Both the position numbers and the translations under genes were made by a program. The notes under the pieces were generated by a model. The model saw only the letters and a list, made by a program, of their open reading frames with translations. It did no database searches and was not told the origin of the DNA. Shown here one piece after another: positions 1 through 9,555 of a stretch of 37,091 bases of DNA (position 1 is the first letter of the stretch; each line of letters starts with the position of its first letter). This DNA is from Methanomicrobiales archaeon (lineage in GTDB: Archaea; Halobacteriota; Methanomicrobia; Methanomicrobiales; Methanomicrobiaceae). The stretch is taken from assembly GCA_013415665.1 (NCBI GenBank), contig JAAEEQ010000006.1, positions 1 to 37,091 of the forward strand, read 5' to 3'.

Positions 1-1
1 C

Positions 2-862
2 TGCTACCCGACCCTTGCCATGATTGCGGCAAACACCGACAGCCTGAAGATGGGCCCGGGTATCATGAACACCTTCACCGACACCCCCGCAGCGATTGCA
101 TCGTTCATGTGCACCCTCAACGAGATCTCCGACGGCCGTGCCGTGCTCGGTATCGGACCCGGTGACCTTTCCACGCTCCCCAAGCTCGCAATCGCAGGCG
201 AAAAGCCCGTTGCCCGCCTCAAGGAGGGTATCACCCAGATCCGGAGACTCTGTGCCGGTGAGGAGATCAAGAAGACCGGTGCGATGGAATTCTTCGACTA
301 CGACGGTGCCAAGCTGACCGGTGTCCAGCTGCCCGGCAAGAAGGGCATCCCCGTGTACGTCGGTGCGCAGGGCCCCAAGATGCTCGAGCTCGCCGGTGAA
401 GTCGGCGACGGTTCGCTCATCAACGCGTCCAACCCCAAGGACTTCGAGATCGCCATCCCGCTGATCAAGAAGGCGGAAGAGGCAGCAGGCAAGAAGGGCC
501 ACGATGTCGGAGCGTACACCGCCGTCTCGATCGACAAGAACGAGAAGAAGGCGAAGAACGCAGCAAAGATCGTCGCAGCATTCATTGCCGCAGGCTCCCC
601 GCCGCCCCTGCTCCAGCGCCACGGCCTCGACCTGGGCAACGTCGCGAAGATTAAGGACGCCCTTGCACGCTTTGACTTCAAGGCAGTCGGCGGTCTCGTT
701 GGCGACAAGGAGATCGAGGCATTCACTATTGCGGGAACGCCCGATGTCGTCCAGCAGAAGTGCGAGGACCTCATGAAGGCCGGCGTTACCCAGGTCATCT
801 TCGGATCGCCGCTCGGCCCCGACATGACCAACTCCATCCGCCTGCTTGGTAAGATCATATAA
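2..862 (+). CDS. mer: F420-dependent 5,10-methylenetetrahydromethanopterin reductase (5' end truncated by window)
   Basis: Open in frame from position 2; contains ...MIAANTDSLKMGPGIMNTFTDTPAAIASFMCTLNEISDGRAVLGIGPGD..., characteristic of the Mer / bacterial-luciferase-like F420 family. Confidence 0.93.
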   Translation, partial: CYPTLAMIAANTDSLKMGPGIMNTFTDTPAAIASFMCTLNEISDGRAVLGIGPGDLSTLPKLAIAGEKPVARLKEGITQIRRLCAGEEIKKTGAMEFFDYDGAKLTGVQLPGKKGIPVYVGAQGPKMLELAGEVGDGSLINASNPKDFEIAIPLIKKAEEAAGKKGHDVGAYTAVSIDKNEKKAKNAAKIVAAFIAAGSPPPLLQRHGLDLGNVAKIKDALARFDFKAVGGLVGDKEIEAFTIAGTPDVVQQKCEDLMKAGVTQVIFGSPLGPDMTNSIRLLGKII

Positions 863-975
863 GCGGATACCCGAACTTTTTCCTTTTTTTGTTTCCGGAA
901 GGACTTGCCCGGATTTATCAAACCGTATGCTTTTTCTGGTTGCTCTTCGCCAGTATCTCGTACGAGAACGACGGC

Positions 976-1923
976 ATGTTCTTTTCCTGCAGCGACACAC
1001 CGACACGCACCGGCTCGATACAGGTCCGCCGCGAGATCCTGACAGGGTATACCTGCCGGATCAGCCCCGAACGCCTCCGGCGCGGAATCGATCAGGCGCC
1101 CGCACCGGTGGCGGATACTGGGGGCTGCCCTTTCTGTCCCGGGGCAGTGGAATCCACCACCCCCGTTTTTCAGGACGGATCCCGGATCTACCGGGGTGAA
1201 AGCGTCACCTTCCCGAACCTCTACCCGTTCGCCCGGCGGCATACGGTCACCGTGATTACCCGGGCACATGCGGTTGACCGTTTTAGCAGAAAACAGATTG
1301 CCGATGCGCTTGACGCGCAGATCCTCTCTCTTTCGGATTCCGGCGGCTATGCGAGCATCAACTGGAACTACCTTCCGTCGGCGGGTGCGAGCCTTGCCCA
1401 CCCGCACCTGCAGGGCATTGCCGATACCGCCCCCTCAGCCCGTGCCGGCAGGTATATCCGGAAAAGCTCGCGGTACCGTGCCGACACGGGCGCCTGTTAC
1501 TGGGACCATCTCCGGGAGCATGAAGCCCGTTCGGAGCGGTACTGTTTCGGCGACGAACTCGTCTGGGCGGCAGGTGCCGTGCCGGTGGGCGAGAAGGAAA
1601 TGCGCGGGTACCTCCCTGTCCGGACGATCGCCGAATTTTCGTCGTATACCGACATGTTTGCAGCGGATCTGCTCCGCATCATCGACTGCTACCGGAAACT
1701 GGGCACCCATGCCTTCAACATGGCGCTGTTCTTCGATAAAGAGGGTGCTGATTCCGGATTCAGGGCCTTCGCTTCGGTCATCGCGCGGATCAATCCGAAT
1801 CCCGCATCGACAAGCGACTCGGCATTTATGGAGCGGCTTCACCTTGAACCGGTGATCATGACGCTGCCCGAAGAACTCGGAAGAATTATGCGCGATTCCG
1901 CCGGTTACGATTCAGTCCCGTAA
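976..1923 (+). CDS. Galactose-1-phosphate uridylyltransferase-like (HIT superfamily) nucleotidylyltransferase
   Basis: GCPFCPG zinc-type motif and GASLAHPHLQG (HPHxQ-type) active-site motif; start placed at internal ATG 976 instead of 889 because the N-terminal extension looks non-native. Confidence 0.72.
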   Translation: MFFSCSDTPTRTGSIQVRREILTGYTCRISPERLRRGIDQAPAPVADTGGCPFCPGAVESTTPVFQDGSRIYRGESVTFPNLYPFARRHTVTVITRAHAVDRFSRKQIADALDAQILSLSDSGGYASINWNYLPSAGASLAHPHLQGIADTAPSARAGRYIRKSSRYRADTGACYWDHLREHEARSERYCFGDELVWAAGAVPVGEKEMRGYLPVRTIAEFSSYTDMFAADLLRIIDCYRKLGTHAFNMALFFDKEGADSGFRAFASVIARINPNPASTSDSAFMERLHLEPVIMTLPEELGRIMRDSAGYDSVP

Positions 1924-1947
1924 AAAGGCAAAAAAAGTGATGTGGTT

Positions 1948-2787
1948 TTACTCGGGTTTGCTGATGAGGGCCGTCTTGGAGACGATGGTACCGTCGTTCT
2001 TGTGGGGCTTTCTGACCACACCGTCGACACCCTTCTCGATCTCGCGGGCCTCGTCGCAGAGTAGCGCCGCGACGCGCATCATCTCGTGGGCACTTGCAAC
2101 GATCGGGACGTAGTTCTCGAATCCCTTGGTCATGAAGCAGCCCTTCACGTTTACCATCGCGACTGCCGCTGCAATCTCGAAAGCTGCGCGTGCCTTCGCG
2201 TAGGCGTAGGGGTTGGAGAATTCGCCGGCGACAGCCTTGTCAGCGGTCACGACAATCTTGGGGAGTACGACTTCCGCACCCTTCTTGCCTGCCTTGACCT
2301 GGTCGATGACTTCGTCGAGCGCGAGCTGCATCTTGCGGAATGCACCGGTAATCGAGAGCACCTTGACGAGGTTGCCGTTGTAGTCGGCCATTTCAATCGG
2401 GTCGAGGAACTCGCGGCGGGCGCCGATCATGGCGTCTGCCTTCTGGATAATGTAGCCGAACTTGCTCTCCTTCAGCTCAGCCCATTCCTTCTTGGTGGTG
2501 ACATCGTCGGTGATGACGATGGTGGGGATGCCTGCTGCGGCGAGCGCCTCGCGTGCTCCGGTGGGTCCGGGAAGAACGCCGTTCGGGGACACAACAATCG
2601 CGAAGTCAGGGCCGTATGCTTTGAGGTTGCTTACGACACGGTCCACGTCTTCGACTTCGAGTTTGGTGCCGCTCGTCGCCATGAAGGTCTGCATATCTGT
2701 CCTGTCAGCACGCTCATCGAGCAGAAGCTCGACCATCACACCACTGGCAATGTTGCCTAATTTCGCTACTCCGACTTTAATTACCAT
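1948..2787 (-). CDS. mtd: F420-dependent methylenetetrahydromethanopterin dehydrogenase
   Basis: [29 protein letters not shown]...[21 protein letters not shown]...; 279 aa from ATG at 2787. The 415-aa track ORF is an over-extension. Confidence 0.95.
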   Translation of the reverse strand: MVIKVGVAKLGNIASGVMVELLLDERADRTDMQTFMATSGTKLEVEDVDRVVSNLKAYGPDFAIVVSPNGVLPGPTGAREALAAAGIPTIVITDDVTTKKEWAELKESKFGYIIQKADAMIGARREFLDPIEMADYNGNLVKVLSITGAFRKMQLALDEVIDQVKAGKKGAEVVLPKIVVTADKAVAGEFSNPYAYAKARAAFEIAAAVAMVNVKGCFMTKGFENYVPIVASAHEMMRVAALLCDEAREIEKGVDGVVRKPHKNDGTIVSKTALISKPE

Positions 2788-2833
2788 TTTAACACCTCTC
2801 AAATATGAGAACAACTCAATATCATCCAGTTGC

Positions 2834-2848
2834 AATATAAACATTTTG
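2834..2848 (-). promoter_or_regulatory. Putative TATA element of mtd
   Basis: Minus strand reads aaaatgtttatattgcaac about 50 nt upstream of the mtd ATG. Confidence 0.4.
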
Positions 2849-2925
2849 AAACGCGATTTTTTTGCCTGCAACGGGGTGCATGTTAAGGAAAAGTGTTTAA
2901 GGTGCCGCGGTGCGATAGTACCGTA

Positions 2926-3330
2926 ATGAAAGAGGGGCTGCTGACCGAACGACAAAAGGAGGTATTGCGGTACCGGAAGAAGGGGATGACCCAACAGCAG
3001 ATAGCGGACCTGATCGCAACATCGAAGGCAAATGTGTGCACGATTGAGAAAGCTGCGTTTGAAAACATCAGGAAAGCAAAGGAAACGCTTGAATTCCTGT
3101 ACACGCTTGATTCCACGCATCTGTGCACTATCAGAAACGGCACCGATCTGCTCGATGCGGCAAAAGCGATCTTTACCGCCGCCGAAGCGCTGCACATCAA
3201 AGTGCGCTACGACACCATCGGACTTGCCAACCGGCTGCGGGAGTCAAATCCGGAACGTGTCCGCGGCCGTTTCATCCGGGAAGACATTGAGGTCTATCTC
3301 AGTGACGAAGGCGAACTCTATTTCGGATAA
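2926..3330 (+). CDS. tfx: Tfx family DNA-binding protein
   Basis: [61 protein letters not shown]: Tfx-type HTH plus C-terminal domain. Confidence 0.88.
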   Translation: MKEGLLTERQKEVLRYRKKGMTQQQIADLIATSKANVCTIEKAAFENIRKAKETLEFLYTLDSTHLCTIRNGTDLLDAAKAIFTAAEALHIKVRYDTIGLANRLRESNPERVRGRFIREDIEVYLSDEGELYFG

Positions 3331-3377
3331 TCCCCATTTTTCCCGCTCCGGCAATCCTGCAATCCCCCGGGGTACGG

Positions 3378-3390
3378 CAAGGTTTATATC
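3378..3390 (+). promoter_or_regulatory. Putative BRE/TATA promoter for the structured region / rpl3 leader
   Basis: aaggtttatatcgat matches an archaeal BRE-TATA; expected start about 25 nt downstream (~3408), immediately before the structured region. Confidence 0.45.
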
Positions 3391-3407
3391 GATATCAGCA
3401 TAATATT

Positions 3408-3970
3408 AAGGAAACCGTTATGCGAAGGTGCGGCGGCACCGGGACGGCCGGCAGAGACGATCACGGCTTCTTCCCCGAAAACCGCCCGGATGAGGGCGTG
3501 GCAGAATGCCCGCCCCCGGCGGGCCGTGCCGCTGCAGTGACGCATAACCGGGAATACCCGCAGTTGTTCTGCGGGGCGACCTTGAGAAGGAGTTGTGCCC
3601 AAGCGACACAACGGGCTGACAGACGTAGGATCTGATCGGGGCGCGGGTGGACGTTTCTGTGCAAACGAGCCCGGGTTTTGCTGATGCAAAACACGCTGCC
3701 GGTATCAGGATCTATTCGCGAGACATGGTGCCTGCCGGTGCACACCGGCGATACATACCATACGCATGCGTTGCTTGAACGCATGTCGTCCGTCACGAGG
3801 GACCGGGTTCCTTTCCGTGGCGGCCATGCGGCAGAACGATGGCGCGGAGTCGGTTCAATCCAGACGCGGTACTCCCGTCTCAGGTGGTGAACCGGCAGGG
3901 CGGATACGCCCTGCCCAGAAACCGGCGGTCGTTGCGGCCACCGGCGGTGCCGGATTCCCGGCACCAATCC
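3408..3970 (+). ncRNA. Candidate large structured RNA or very long 5' leader of the ribosomal protein operon; identity unknown
   Basis: No credible protein in any frame; contains at least 10 perfect stems (5-9 bp), e.g. 3557-3563/3569-3575, 3675-3681/3686-3692, 3765-3772/3778-3785, 3894-3902/3907-3915, 3946-3953/3958-3965, plus a long-range 8-bp helix 3417-3424/3541-3548. Confidence 0.55.
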
Positions 3971-3997
3971 CCGAGCATACGAAAGGATTGATAGAAC

Positions 3998-5011
3998 ATG
4001 GGAAAAGTATCTAGACCACGCAGGGGTTCACTTGCGTACAGCCCCCGGAAGCGTGCACAGAGTCCGGTGCCCAGATACGGGGCATGGCCCGAGCACACAG
4101 GGCAGCCGACCCTGCAGGGATTTGCAGGATATAAGGTCGGCATGACGCATGTCATCATGGTCGATGACCACAAGAACAGCCCGACCGAAGGCAAGGATAT
4201 CATGGTCCCCGTGACCATTGTCGAGATCCCGCCGATGAAGGTGGCAGCCATCCGGGTGTACTGTAAGGATACCTACGGCAAGCATGCGATGGCCGACGTA
4301 TGGGCTCCGAACCTCGATACCTCGCTTGAAGGGCGCATTTCCCTCCCGAAAAAGGAGAATACGGAAGAGGCGCTGGCTGCCGTGAAGGAGGCCGGTGCAA
4401 ACGGCGAAATTACCGATGTCTTCGCTGTCGTCTACACCCAGCCTGCAAAGCTGACCGGTGTGCCGAAAAAAGTGCCCGACTTAATGGAGATGCGTGTCGC
4501 AGGCGGCAGCATCGAAGAGCGGATCGAGTTCGCAGCCGGGCTCTTCGGCAAGGATGTCGACTTCGGATCCGTCATCAAGACGGGACAGTATGTCGATATC
4601 ACCGCGATTACCACCGGCAAGGGAACCCAGGGTCCGGTGAAGCGGTGGGGCATCCAGGTCCGAAAGCACAAGCACTCCCGCGGCGGGAAAAAGCGCCACA
4701 TCGGCAACCTCGGCCCGTGGACGCCGCACCACGTGCGGTGGCAGGTCCCGCAGATGGGGCAGATGGGCTACCAGCAGCGGACCGAATTCAACAAGCGCAT
4801 CCTGAAAGTCGGCGATAACGGCGAGAGCATCAACCCTGACGGGGGTTTCCTCCACTACGGCCTTGTCCGGAATCCCTACGTCATGATCAAGGGATCCATC
4901 CCCGGCCCTGCAAAACGGCTCATCCGTATCCGCCCGGCTATCCGCCAGCATGAACATGTCGAACGCATTCCCGCAATCCAGTACGTGAGCCTGCGGAGCA
5001 AGCAGGGGTGA
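3998..5011 (+). CDS. rpl3: 50S ribosomal protein L3 (uL3)
   Basis: [21 protein letters not shown]...[12 protein letters not shown]...[41 protein letters not shown]. Confidence 0.96.
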   Translation: MGKVSRPRRGSLAYSPRKRAQSPVPRYGAWPEHTGQPTLQGFAGYKVGMTHVIMVDDHKNSPTEGKDIMVPVTIVEIPPMKVAAIRVYCKDTYGKHAMADVWAPNLDTSLEGRISLPKKENTEEALAAVKEAGANGEITDVFAVVYTQPAKLTGVPKKVPDLMEMRVAGGSIEERIEFAAGLFGKDVDFGSVIKTGQYVDITAITTGKGTQGPVKRWGIQVRKHKHSRGGKKRHIGNLGPWTPHHVRWQVPQMGQMGYQQRTEFNKRILKVGDNGESINPDGGFLHYGLVRNPYVMIKGSIPGPAKRLIRIRPAIRQHEHVERIPAIQYVSLRSKQG

Positions 5012-5017
5012 TACAGG

Positions 5018-5764
5018 ATGAAAGCACAGGTTAAATCACTTGACGGCAGGAATGTCCGCGAGGTCGAGCTGCCGGCAGTCTTTTCCGAGGAATTCCGGCC
5101 GGACCTGATCAAGCGGGCAGTCCTCGCACTGCAGAGCACCCGCTACCAGCCGCACGGCACCAACCCCTACGCAGGCATCCGAACGTCTGCTGAAAGCTGG
5201 GGAAGTGGCCGCGGTGTCGCGCAGGTACCCAGGCTGAAGAACGGATCGCGGGTCGCACGCGTTCCGCAGGCTGTCGGCGGACGGGCCGCCCACCCCCCGA
5301 AGGTGGCGAAGGTCCTGACGCTGAAAATCAACAAGGTGGAGAAGAGAAAGGCCGTCCGGTCGGCAATCGCCGCCACGATGAATCCGGAACTGGTCGCCGC
5401 CCGCGGCCACCGGTGTGCCGACGGCCTCTCCGTTGTTGTCGAGGACGCCTTTGAGGATCTCACCCGCACGTCGGAGGTCATCGCCGCCCTGCAGGCGCTT
5501 CTCGTCTATGAGGATGTCGAAAAGGCAAAGGCAGGCAAGAAAGTCCGTTCCGGCAGGGGCACGATGCGCGGCCGCCGGTACAAGCAGAAGAAGAGCCTCC
5601 TTATCGTGACCGCGGAGACGCCGCTCGCAGCCGCCCGCAATCTCGCCGGTGTCGATATTGCAAGTGTGGCTTCACTGAATACCGAACTGCTTGCACCCGG
5701 CACCCAGGCGGGCAGGCTGACGGTCTGGACCGAGGCCGCACTGAAGAAACTGGAGGAGATGTGA
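5018..5764 (+). CDS. rpl4: 50S ribosomal protein L4 (uL4/L4e)
   Basis: Archaeal L4 sequence (NPYAGIRTSAESWGSGRGVAQVPRLKNGSR...GGRAAHPPK) in canonical operon position. Confidence 0.95.
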   Translation: MKAQVKSLDGRNVREVELPAVFSEEFRPDLIKRAVLALQSTRYQPHGTNPYAGIRTSAESWGSGRGVAQVPRLKNGSRVARVPQAVGGRAAHPPKVAKVLTLKINKVEKRKAVRSAIAATMNPELVAARGHRCADGLSVVVEDAFEDLTRTSEVIAALQALLVYEDVEKAKAGKKVRSGRGTMRGRRYKQKKSLLIVTAETPLAAARNLAGVDIASVASLNTELLAPGTQAGRLTVWTEAALKKLEEM

Positions 5765-6013
5765 ATGAAACTGAAGTACCCGTTCGTGACTGAAAAGGCC
5801 ACCATGGTGCTGGAAAAAGAAGGCAAACTCCAGTTTCTGGTGCGAAAGGAAGCGACGAAACAGGATGTCCGCCGGGAAATCGAGTCGATGTTCGGCAAGG
5901 ATGTCACGTCCGTCCGGACCATCGTTACGATGAAGGGAGAAAAGAAGGCTATCGTCGGTTTTTCCGATGAAAAGGCTGCTGAAGAGATTCTCAGCCGTCT
6001 CGGCATCATGTAG
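5765..6013 (+). CDS. rpl23: 50S ribosomal protein L23
   Basis: MKLKYPFVTEKATMVLEKEGKLQFLVRKEATKQDVRREIE; canonical position. Confidence 0.95.
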   Translation: MKLKYPFVTEKATMVLEKEGKLQFLVRKEATKQDVRREIESMFGKDVTSVRTIVTMKGEKKAIVGFSDEKAAEEILSRLGIM

Positions 6014-6022
6014 GTGGGGATC

Positions 6023-6739
6023 ATGGGAAAACGCATTATTTCACAGAACCGCGGGCGCGGAGGCCCCGTCTACCGGGCTCCGTCCCATAAATACAAGGCG
6101 GCGCTCCGTCACCAGGACGCTGCCGAGGCAGGCGTGAACGGGCGTATCATCGATATTGAGCATGATCCCGCCCGCCATGCACCTATCGCCCTTGTCCGCC
6201 TGGAAAACGGCAGGAAAACCTACATGCTTGCCACCGAAGGCATCGGCGTCGACGACGAGATATCGTGGGGCCCGGGCAGCACGGTGAAGAACGGCAATTC
6301 CCTGTCGCTCCGTGACATTCCGGTCGGTGCATATGTCTGCAACATCGAGGCGCGTCCCGGTGACGGCGGCAAGTTCGTCCGGGCGGGCGGTGTCCAGGCA
6401 CAGGTTATCGGCAAGGCAGAGGGCAGGGTCGGCATCCGCATGCCCAGCGGCAAGCACAAGTGGTTCAAGGAGTCCTGCATGGCAACCGTCGGCATCGTCG
6501 CCGGCGGCGGCAGGGGCGAGAAGCCCTTCGTGAAAGCCGGCAAGAAGTTCCACAAGATGAAGTCCCAGGCACAGAAATGGCCGAGGGTGAAGGGCGTCTG
6601 CATGAACGTCATCGACCACCCGTTCGGCGGCGGTGGCCACCAGCATTGCGGACGGCCCAAGACGGTCGCCCGAGGAACCTCGCCGGGCAGAAAGGTCGGG
6701 CATATCGCGGCACGGCGTACCGGAAAATGGAAGAAGTGA
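6023..6739 (+). CDS. rpl2: 50S ribosomal protein L2
   Basis: MGKRIISQNRGRGGPVYRAPSHKYKA...GGGGHQHCGRPKTVARGTSPGRKVGHIAARRTG; ATG 6023 preferred over GTG 6014. Confidence 0.95.
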   Translation: MGKRIISQNRGRGGPVYRAPSHKYKAALRHQDAAEAGVNGRIIDIEHDPARHAPIALVRLENGRKTYMLATEGIGVDDEISWGPGSTVKNGNSLSLRDIPVGAYVCNIEARPGDGGKFVRAGGVQAQVIGKAEGRVGIRMPSGKHKWFKESCMATVGIVAGGGRGEKPFVKAGKKFHKMKSQAQKWPRVKGVCMNVIDHPFGGGGHQHCGRPKTVARGTSPGRKVGHIAARRTGKWKK

Positions 6740-6751
6740 GGGGGGTTGCAT

Positions 6752-7165
6752 ATGGCAAAGAAGACACAAAAACGGTTGCCGCGGCGGCGTGAGGAATTCA
6801 CCTATCACGGCTATAAAATCGAGGAGCTCCAGACGATGGTCATGTCCGAGCTTCTTCCCATCATGCCCTCGCGGGCTCGCCGCAAAATTAACCGCGGCAT
6901 GAAACGCGAACACGAGAAACTCCTGACGGAGATCCGGGAAGGCAGGGAACGCATCCGCACGCACGAACGTGACATGGTTGTTCTGCCGGAAATGGTCGGG
7001 AAAGTGGTTGAAGTGCACAACGGCAAGGATTTCGTGAAAGTCGAGATCCAGCCCGAGGCAGTATTCCACTATCTCGGTGAATTCGCCCTTACCCGGCGGA
7101 GAGTAAACCACGGCAGCGCCGGTATCGGTGCAACGCGGTCGAGTAAGTACGTACCTCTGAAGTGA
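6752..7165 (+). CDS. rps19: 30S ribosomal protein S19
   Basis: [26 protein letters not shown]...[28 protein letters not shown]. Confidence 0.95.
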   Translation: MAKKTQKRLPRRREEFTYHGYKIEELQTMVMSELLPIMPSRARRKINRGMKREHEKLLTEIREGRERIRTHERDMVVLPEMVGKVVEVHNGKDFVKVEIQPEAVFHYLGEFALTRRRVNHGSAGIGATRSSKYVPLK

Positions 7166-7170
7166 TGACC

Positions 7171-7632
7171 ATGGCACGGACAGGATATGCACTACAGGAG
7201 AAGGGAGAAGGCATTGCCCGTGGCAAGGCTAACGAACTTCCCGTATCGCCGAAGCACTCCATCGAGATTGCACGGTTCATCAAAGGCATGACCACGAAAG
7301 ATGCGTCTGCCTACCTTTCAGAGGTCGTGGCGCTCAAGAAAGCCATTCCGTTCAAGCGGTTCAACCGCAACGTCGCCCACAAGCGGTGCCTTGAAGGATG
7401 GGACGCCGGCCGCTTCCCGGTCAAGGCCGCCACCCAGTTCATCCGCCTGCTTCATTCGGTGGAGAAGAACGCTGAATATGCCGGCCTTGACACGGAAAAG
7501 CTTGTCATCAGCCATGCGTCGGCAAACCGCGGCCGCGGCATGCGGGGCGTGTTTCCCCGTGCCATGGGGCGTGCGACCCCCAAGCGGCGTGAAACGGTGA
7601 ACATCGAGATTGTTGTACGAGAGGTGGAGTAA
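7171..7632 (+). CDS. rpl22: 50S ribosomal protein L22
   Basis: [40 protein letters not shown]...; start 7165 also possible. Confidence 0.94.
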   Translation: MARTGYALQEKGEGIARGKANELPVSPKHSIEIARFIKGMTTKDASAYLSEVVALKKAIPFKRFNRNVAHKRCLEGWDAGRFPVKAATQFIRLLHSVEKNAEYAGLDTEKLVISHASANRGRGMRGVFPRAMGRATPKRRETVNIEIVVREVE

Positions 7633-8336
7633 TGGCAATTGAACGGCGTTTTATTGAGGACGGTGTCCGGAAAGCCCGTGTCGAACAGTTCCTGAACAAG
7701 GAACTCAAACGGGCCGGGTACGGCGGCATGGATATTGCCCGCACTCCGCTCGGAACACAGGTGACGATCTTTGCTGAAAAGCCCGGTATCGTGATCGGCA
7801 AAGGCGGCAAGGTCGTCCGCCAGCTGACACAGGATCTGAATACCGGCTTCGGGATCGAGGCACCCCAGATCGAGGTGCAGCAGGTTGAGAATCCGAACTT
7901 CAATGCACAGATCATGGCAGAACGGCTCGCGAACTCACTCGAGCGCGGCTGGTATTTCCGCAAAGCCGGAACCAGCGTCATCCGCCGCGTCATGGAAGCA
8001 GGAGCCCTCGGCTGCGAAGTCGTCATTTCCGGCAAGCTCACCGGCGCCCGTGCACGGGTCCAGAAGTTTACCGAAGGGTACATCAAGCACTGCGGCGAGC
8101 CTTCCGAGACTATCGTGGAGAAGGGCTTCGCTGTCGCAATAAAGAAGCTCGGAACCATCGGTGTCCAGGTCAAGATCATCCCGCCCGGTGCACAGCTGCC
8201 GGATCACTTCGAAGTGCTCCCGCCGGTGCCGAAGAACCCTGAGGCGGATGCGGATCTTACCCCCGACGCGCTTGGCGAGGAGATCGATGCCGAACTTTCC
8301 GAGATGGAAGATGTGCCTGACGCGGAGGACTACTGA
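7632..8336 (+). CDS. rps3: 30S ribosomal protein S3
   Basis: KH-domain [23 protein letters not shown] overlap with rpl22. Confidence 0.95.
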   Translation: MAIERRFIEDGVRKARVEQFLNKELKRAGYGGMDIARTPLGTQVTIFAEKPGIVIGKGGKVVRQLTQDLNTGFGIEAPQIEVQQVENPNFNAQIMAERLANSLERGWYFRKAGTSVIRRVMEAGALGCEVVISGKLTGARARVQKFTEGYIKHCGEPSETIVEKGFAVAIKKLGTIGVQVKIIPPGAQLPDHFEVLPPVPKNPEADADLTPDALGEEIDAELSEMEDVPDAEDY

Positions 8337-8337
8337 T

Positions 8338-8541
8338 ATGGCAATCTTTCGAGCGCGTGAAGTTGCCCAGCAGAGCGATGTCGAACTGCAGGAGCAGCTC
8401 GCAAAACTCCAGCTTGAACTGATCCAGGACAAAGGTAAGGTGAGTGCCGGCGGTGCGACCGAGAACCCGGGCCGCATCCGCGAACTTCGCCGCACCATTG
8501 CCCGGATACAGACCGAGCAGACAAAGCGGCAGAAGAAATGA
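8338..8541 (+). CDS. rpl29: 50S ribosomal protein L29
   Basis: MAIFRAREVAQQSDVELQEQLAKLQLELIQDKGKVSAGGATENPGRIRELRRTIARIQTE. Confidence 0.94.
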   Translation: MAIFRAREVAQQSDVELQEQLAKLQLELIQDKGKVSAGGATENPGRIRELRRTIARIQTEQTKRQKK

Positions 8542-8819
8542 TCACCCCGCAGAACGTGCTCCGGCACGAACTCATCGGGCTCTACGCCCGTGTGGCCTCG
8601 GCTCCAAACCCCTCGCACGAGGGACGTGCCGGGATCATCACGGACGAAAGCCGGAATATGCTCGTGCTTGCGACTCCCTGCGGAATAAAAAAGATCCCGA
8701 AACGATATGCGCTGTTTGATCTTTGCCTCCCTGATGATACCCGGGTCCGGGTTGATGGGTCGGTCCTGGTCATGCAGCCTGAAAAACGAATCAGCATGCG
8801 TATTAGGAACCAGAGGTAA
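8538..8819 (+). CDS. rnp1: Ribonuclease P protein component 1 (Rpp29/Pop4 family)
   Basis: MITPQNVLRHELIGLYARVASAPNPSHEGRAGIITDESRNML; conserved archaeal location between rpl29 and rps17. Confidence 0.9.
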   Translation: MITPQNVLRHELIGLYARVASAPNPSHEGRAGIITDESRNMLVLATPCGIKKIPKRYALFDLCLPDDTRVRVDGSVLVMQPEKRISMRIRNQR

Positions 8820-8822
8820 AAT

Positions 8823-9149
8823 ATGGCGAAAAACATCGGATTGAACGTCCCGGTCCCCGAAAGGGAATGCACGGACGTGAATTGTCCATTTCACGGCACT
8901 TTACCGGTACGCGGCCAGGTGATTACCGGTAAGGTCGTGAGTGACCGGATGCAGGGTTCCGTGGTCATAGCACGGGACTACCTGCACTACGTGAAGAAGT
9001 ACAAGCGGTACGAGAAACGCAGCTCGAAACTTCACGCACACAACCCCCCCTGTCTCGGTGTCAAGGTCGGCGATACCGTCAGAATCGCCGAGTGCAGGCC
9101 GCTCTCCAAGACGAAGACCTTTGTTGTCGTGGAGGTGCTTGAGGAATGA
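8823..9149 (+). CDS. rps17: 30S ribosomal protein S17
   Basis: [32 protein letters not shown]...[16 protein letters not shown]. Confidence 0.95.
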   Translation: MAKNIGLNVPVPERECTDVNCPFHGTLPVRGQVITGKVVSDRMQGSVVIARDYLHYVKKYKRYEKRSSKLHAHNPPCLGVKVGDTVRIAECRPLSKTKTFVVVEVLEE

Positions 9150-9544
9150 AAGCAAAGCAGTCCCGGACACCGCGAGCCCTTGCAACGGGTTCACGGCTTG
9201 TCTGTGCAGACAACACCGGAGCCCGGATCGTCGAGATCGTCTCGGTTGATCGCTTCCACGGCGTCCGGCGGCGGCAGCCGAAAATGGGCCTCGGTGACAT
9301 GGCGACGATGACGGTCAAGAAAGGAACGCCCGACATGCGCCGTAAACTTGTCAAGGCCGTGGTCATCCGCCAGAAGAAGGAAATCCGCCGCATCAACGGC
9401 CTTCGGCTTTCGTTTGAGGATAATGCAGCCATTGTCACCAACGAACGCGGAGAACCCCGCGGCACCGAGATTAAAGGGCCGGTAGCCCGTGAAGTGGCCG
9501 AACGCTTCCCGAAGATCGGGTCGATGGCCACGATCATTGTCTGA
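9146..9544 (+). CDS. rpl14: 50S ribosomal protein L14
   Basis: [38 protein letters not shown]. Confidence 0.95.
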   Translation: MKAKQSRTPRALATGSRLVCADNTGARIVEIVSVDRFHGVRRRQPKMGLGDMATMTVKKGTPDMRRKLVKAVVIRQKKEIRRINGLRLSFEDNAAIVTNERGEPRGTEIKGPVAREVAERFPKIGSMATIIV

Positions 9545-9555
9545 GGTGGTCTGGA

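Noticed and set aside
298-1407. 369-aa minus-strand ORF across mer and the GalT-like gene
   Set aside because: Spans two real plus-strand genes and their spacer; no motif.
2883-3195. N-terminal extension of the mtd ORF and antisense ORF over tfx
   Set aside because: Extension runs through the promoter spacer and antisense to tfx; mtd start at 2787 gives the expected family length.
3406-3422. TAAGGAAACCGTTA shared with the metK upstream region (minus strand, ~35674-35690)
   Set aside because: A 14-nt identity is expected by chance several times in a 37-kb two-strand comparison, and the positions relative to promoters differ.
3850-3870. tRNA-like T-arm (GGTTCAATCC)
   Set aside because: No acceptor, D-arm or anticodon arm can be assembled around it; the segment pairs instead with TGAACCG at 3888-3894.
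3400-3970. RNase P RNA or SRP (7S) RNA as identity of the structured region
   Set aside because: I could not find the RNase P core (GAGGAAAGUC-like, ACAGAA) or the SRP helix-8 GGAAG/AGCA loop signature by eye; needs cmsearch to be certain.
3384-4014. Several 60-168 aa ORFs in the tfx-rpl3 interval (e.g. 3461..3967 -, 3766..4014 +)
   Set aside because: Compositions are Arg/Pro/Ala-rich with no recognisable motif and no convincing start context; explained better by GC-rich structured non-coding sequence.
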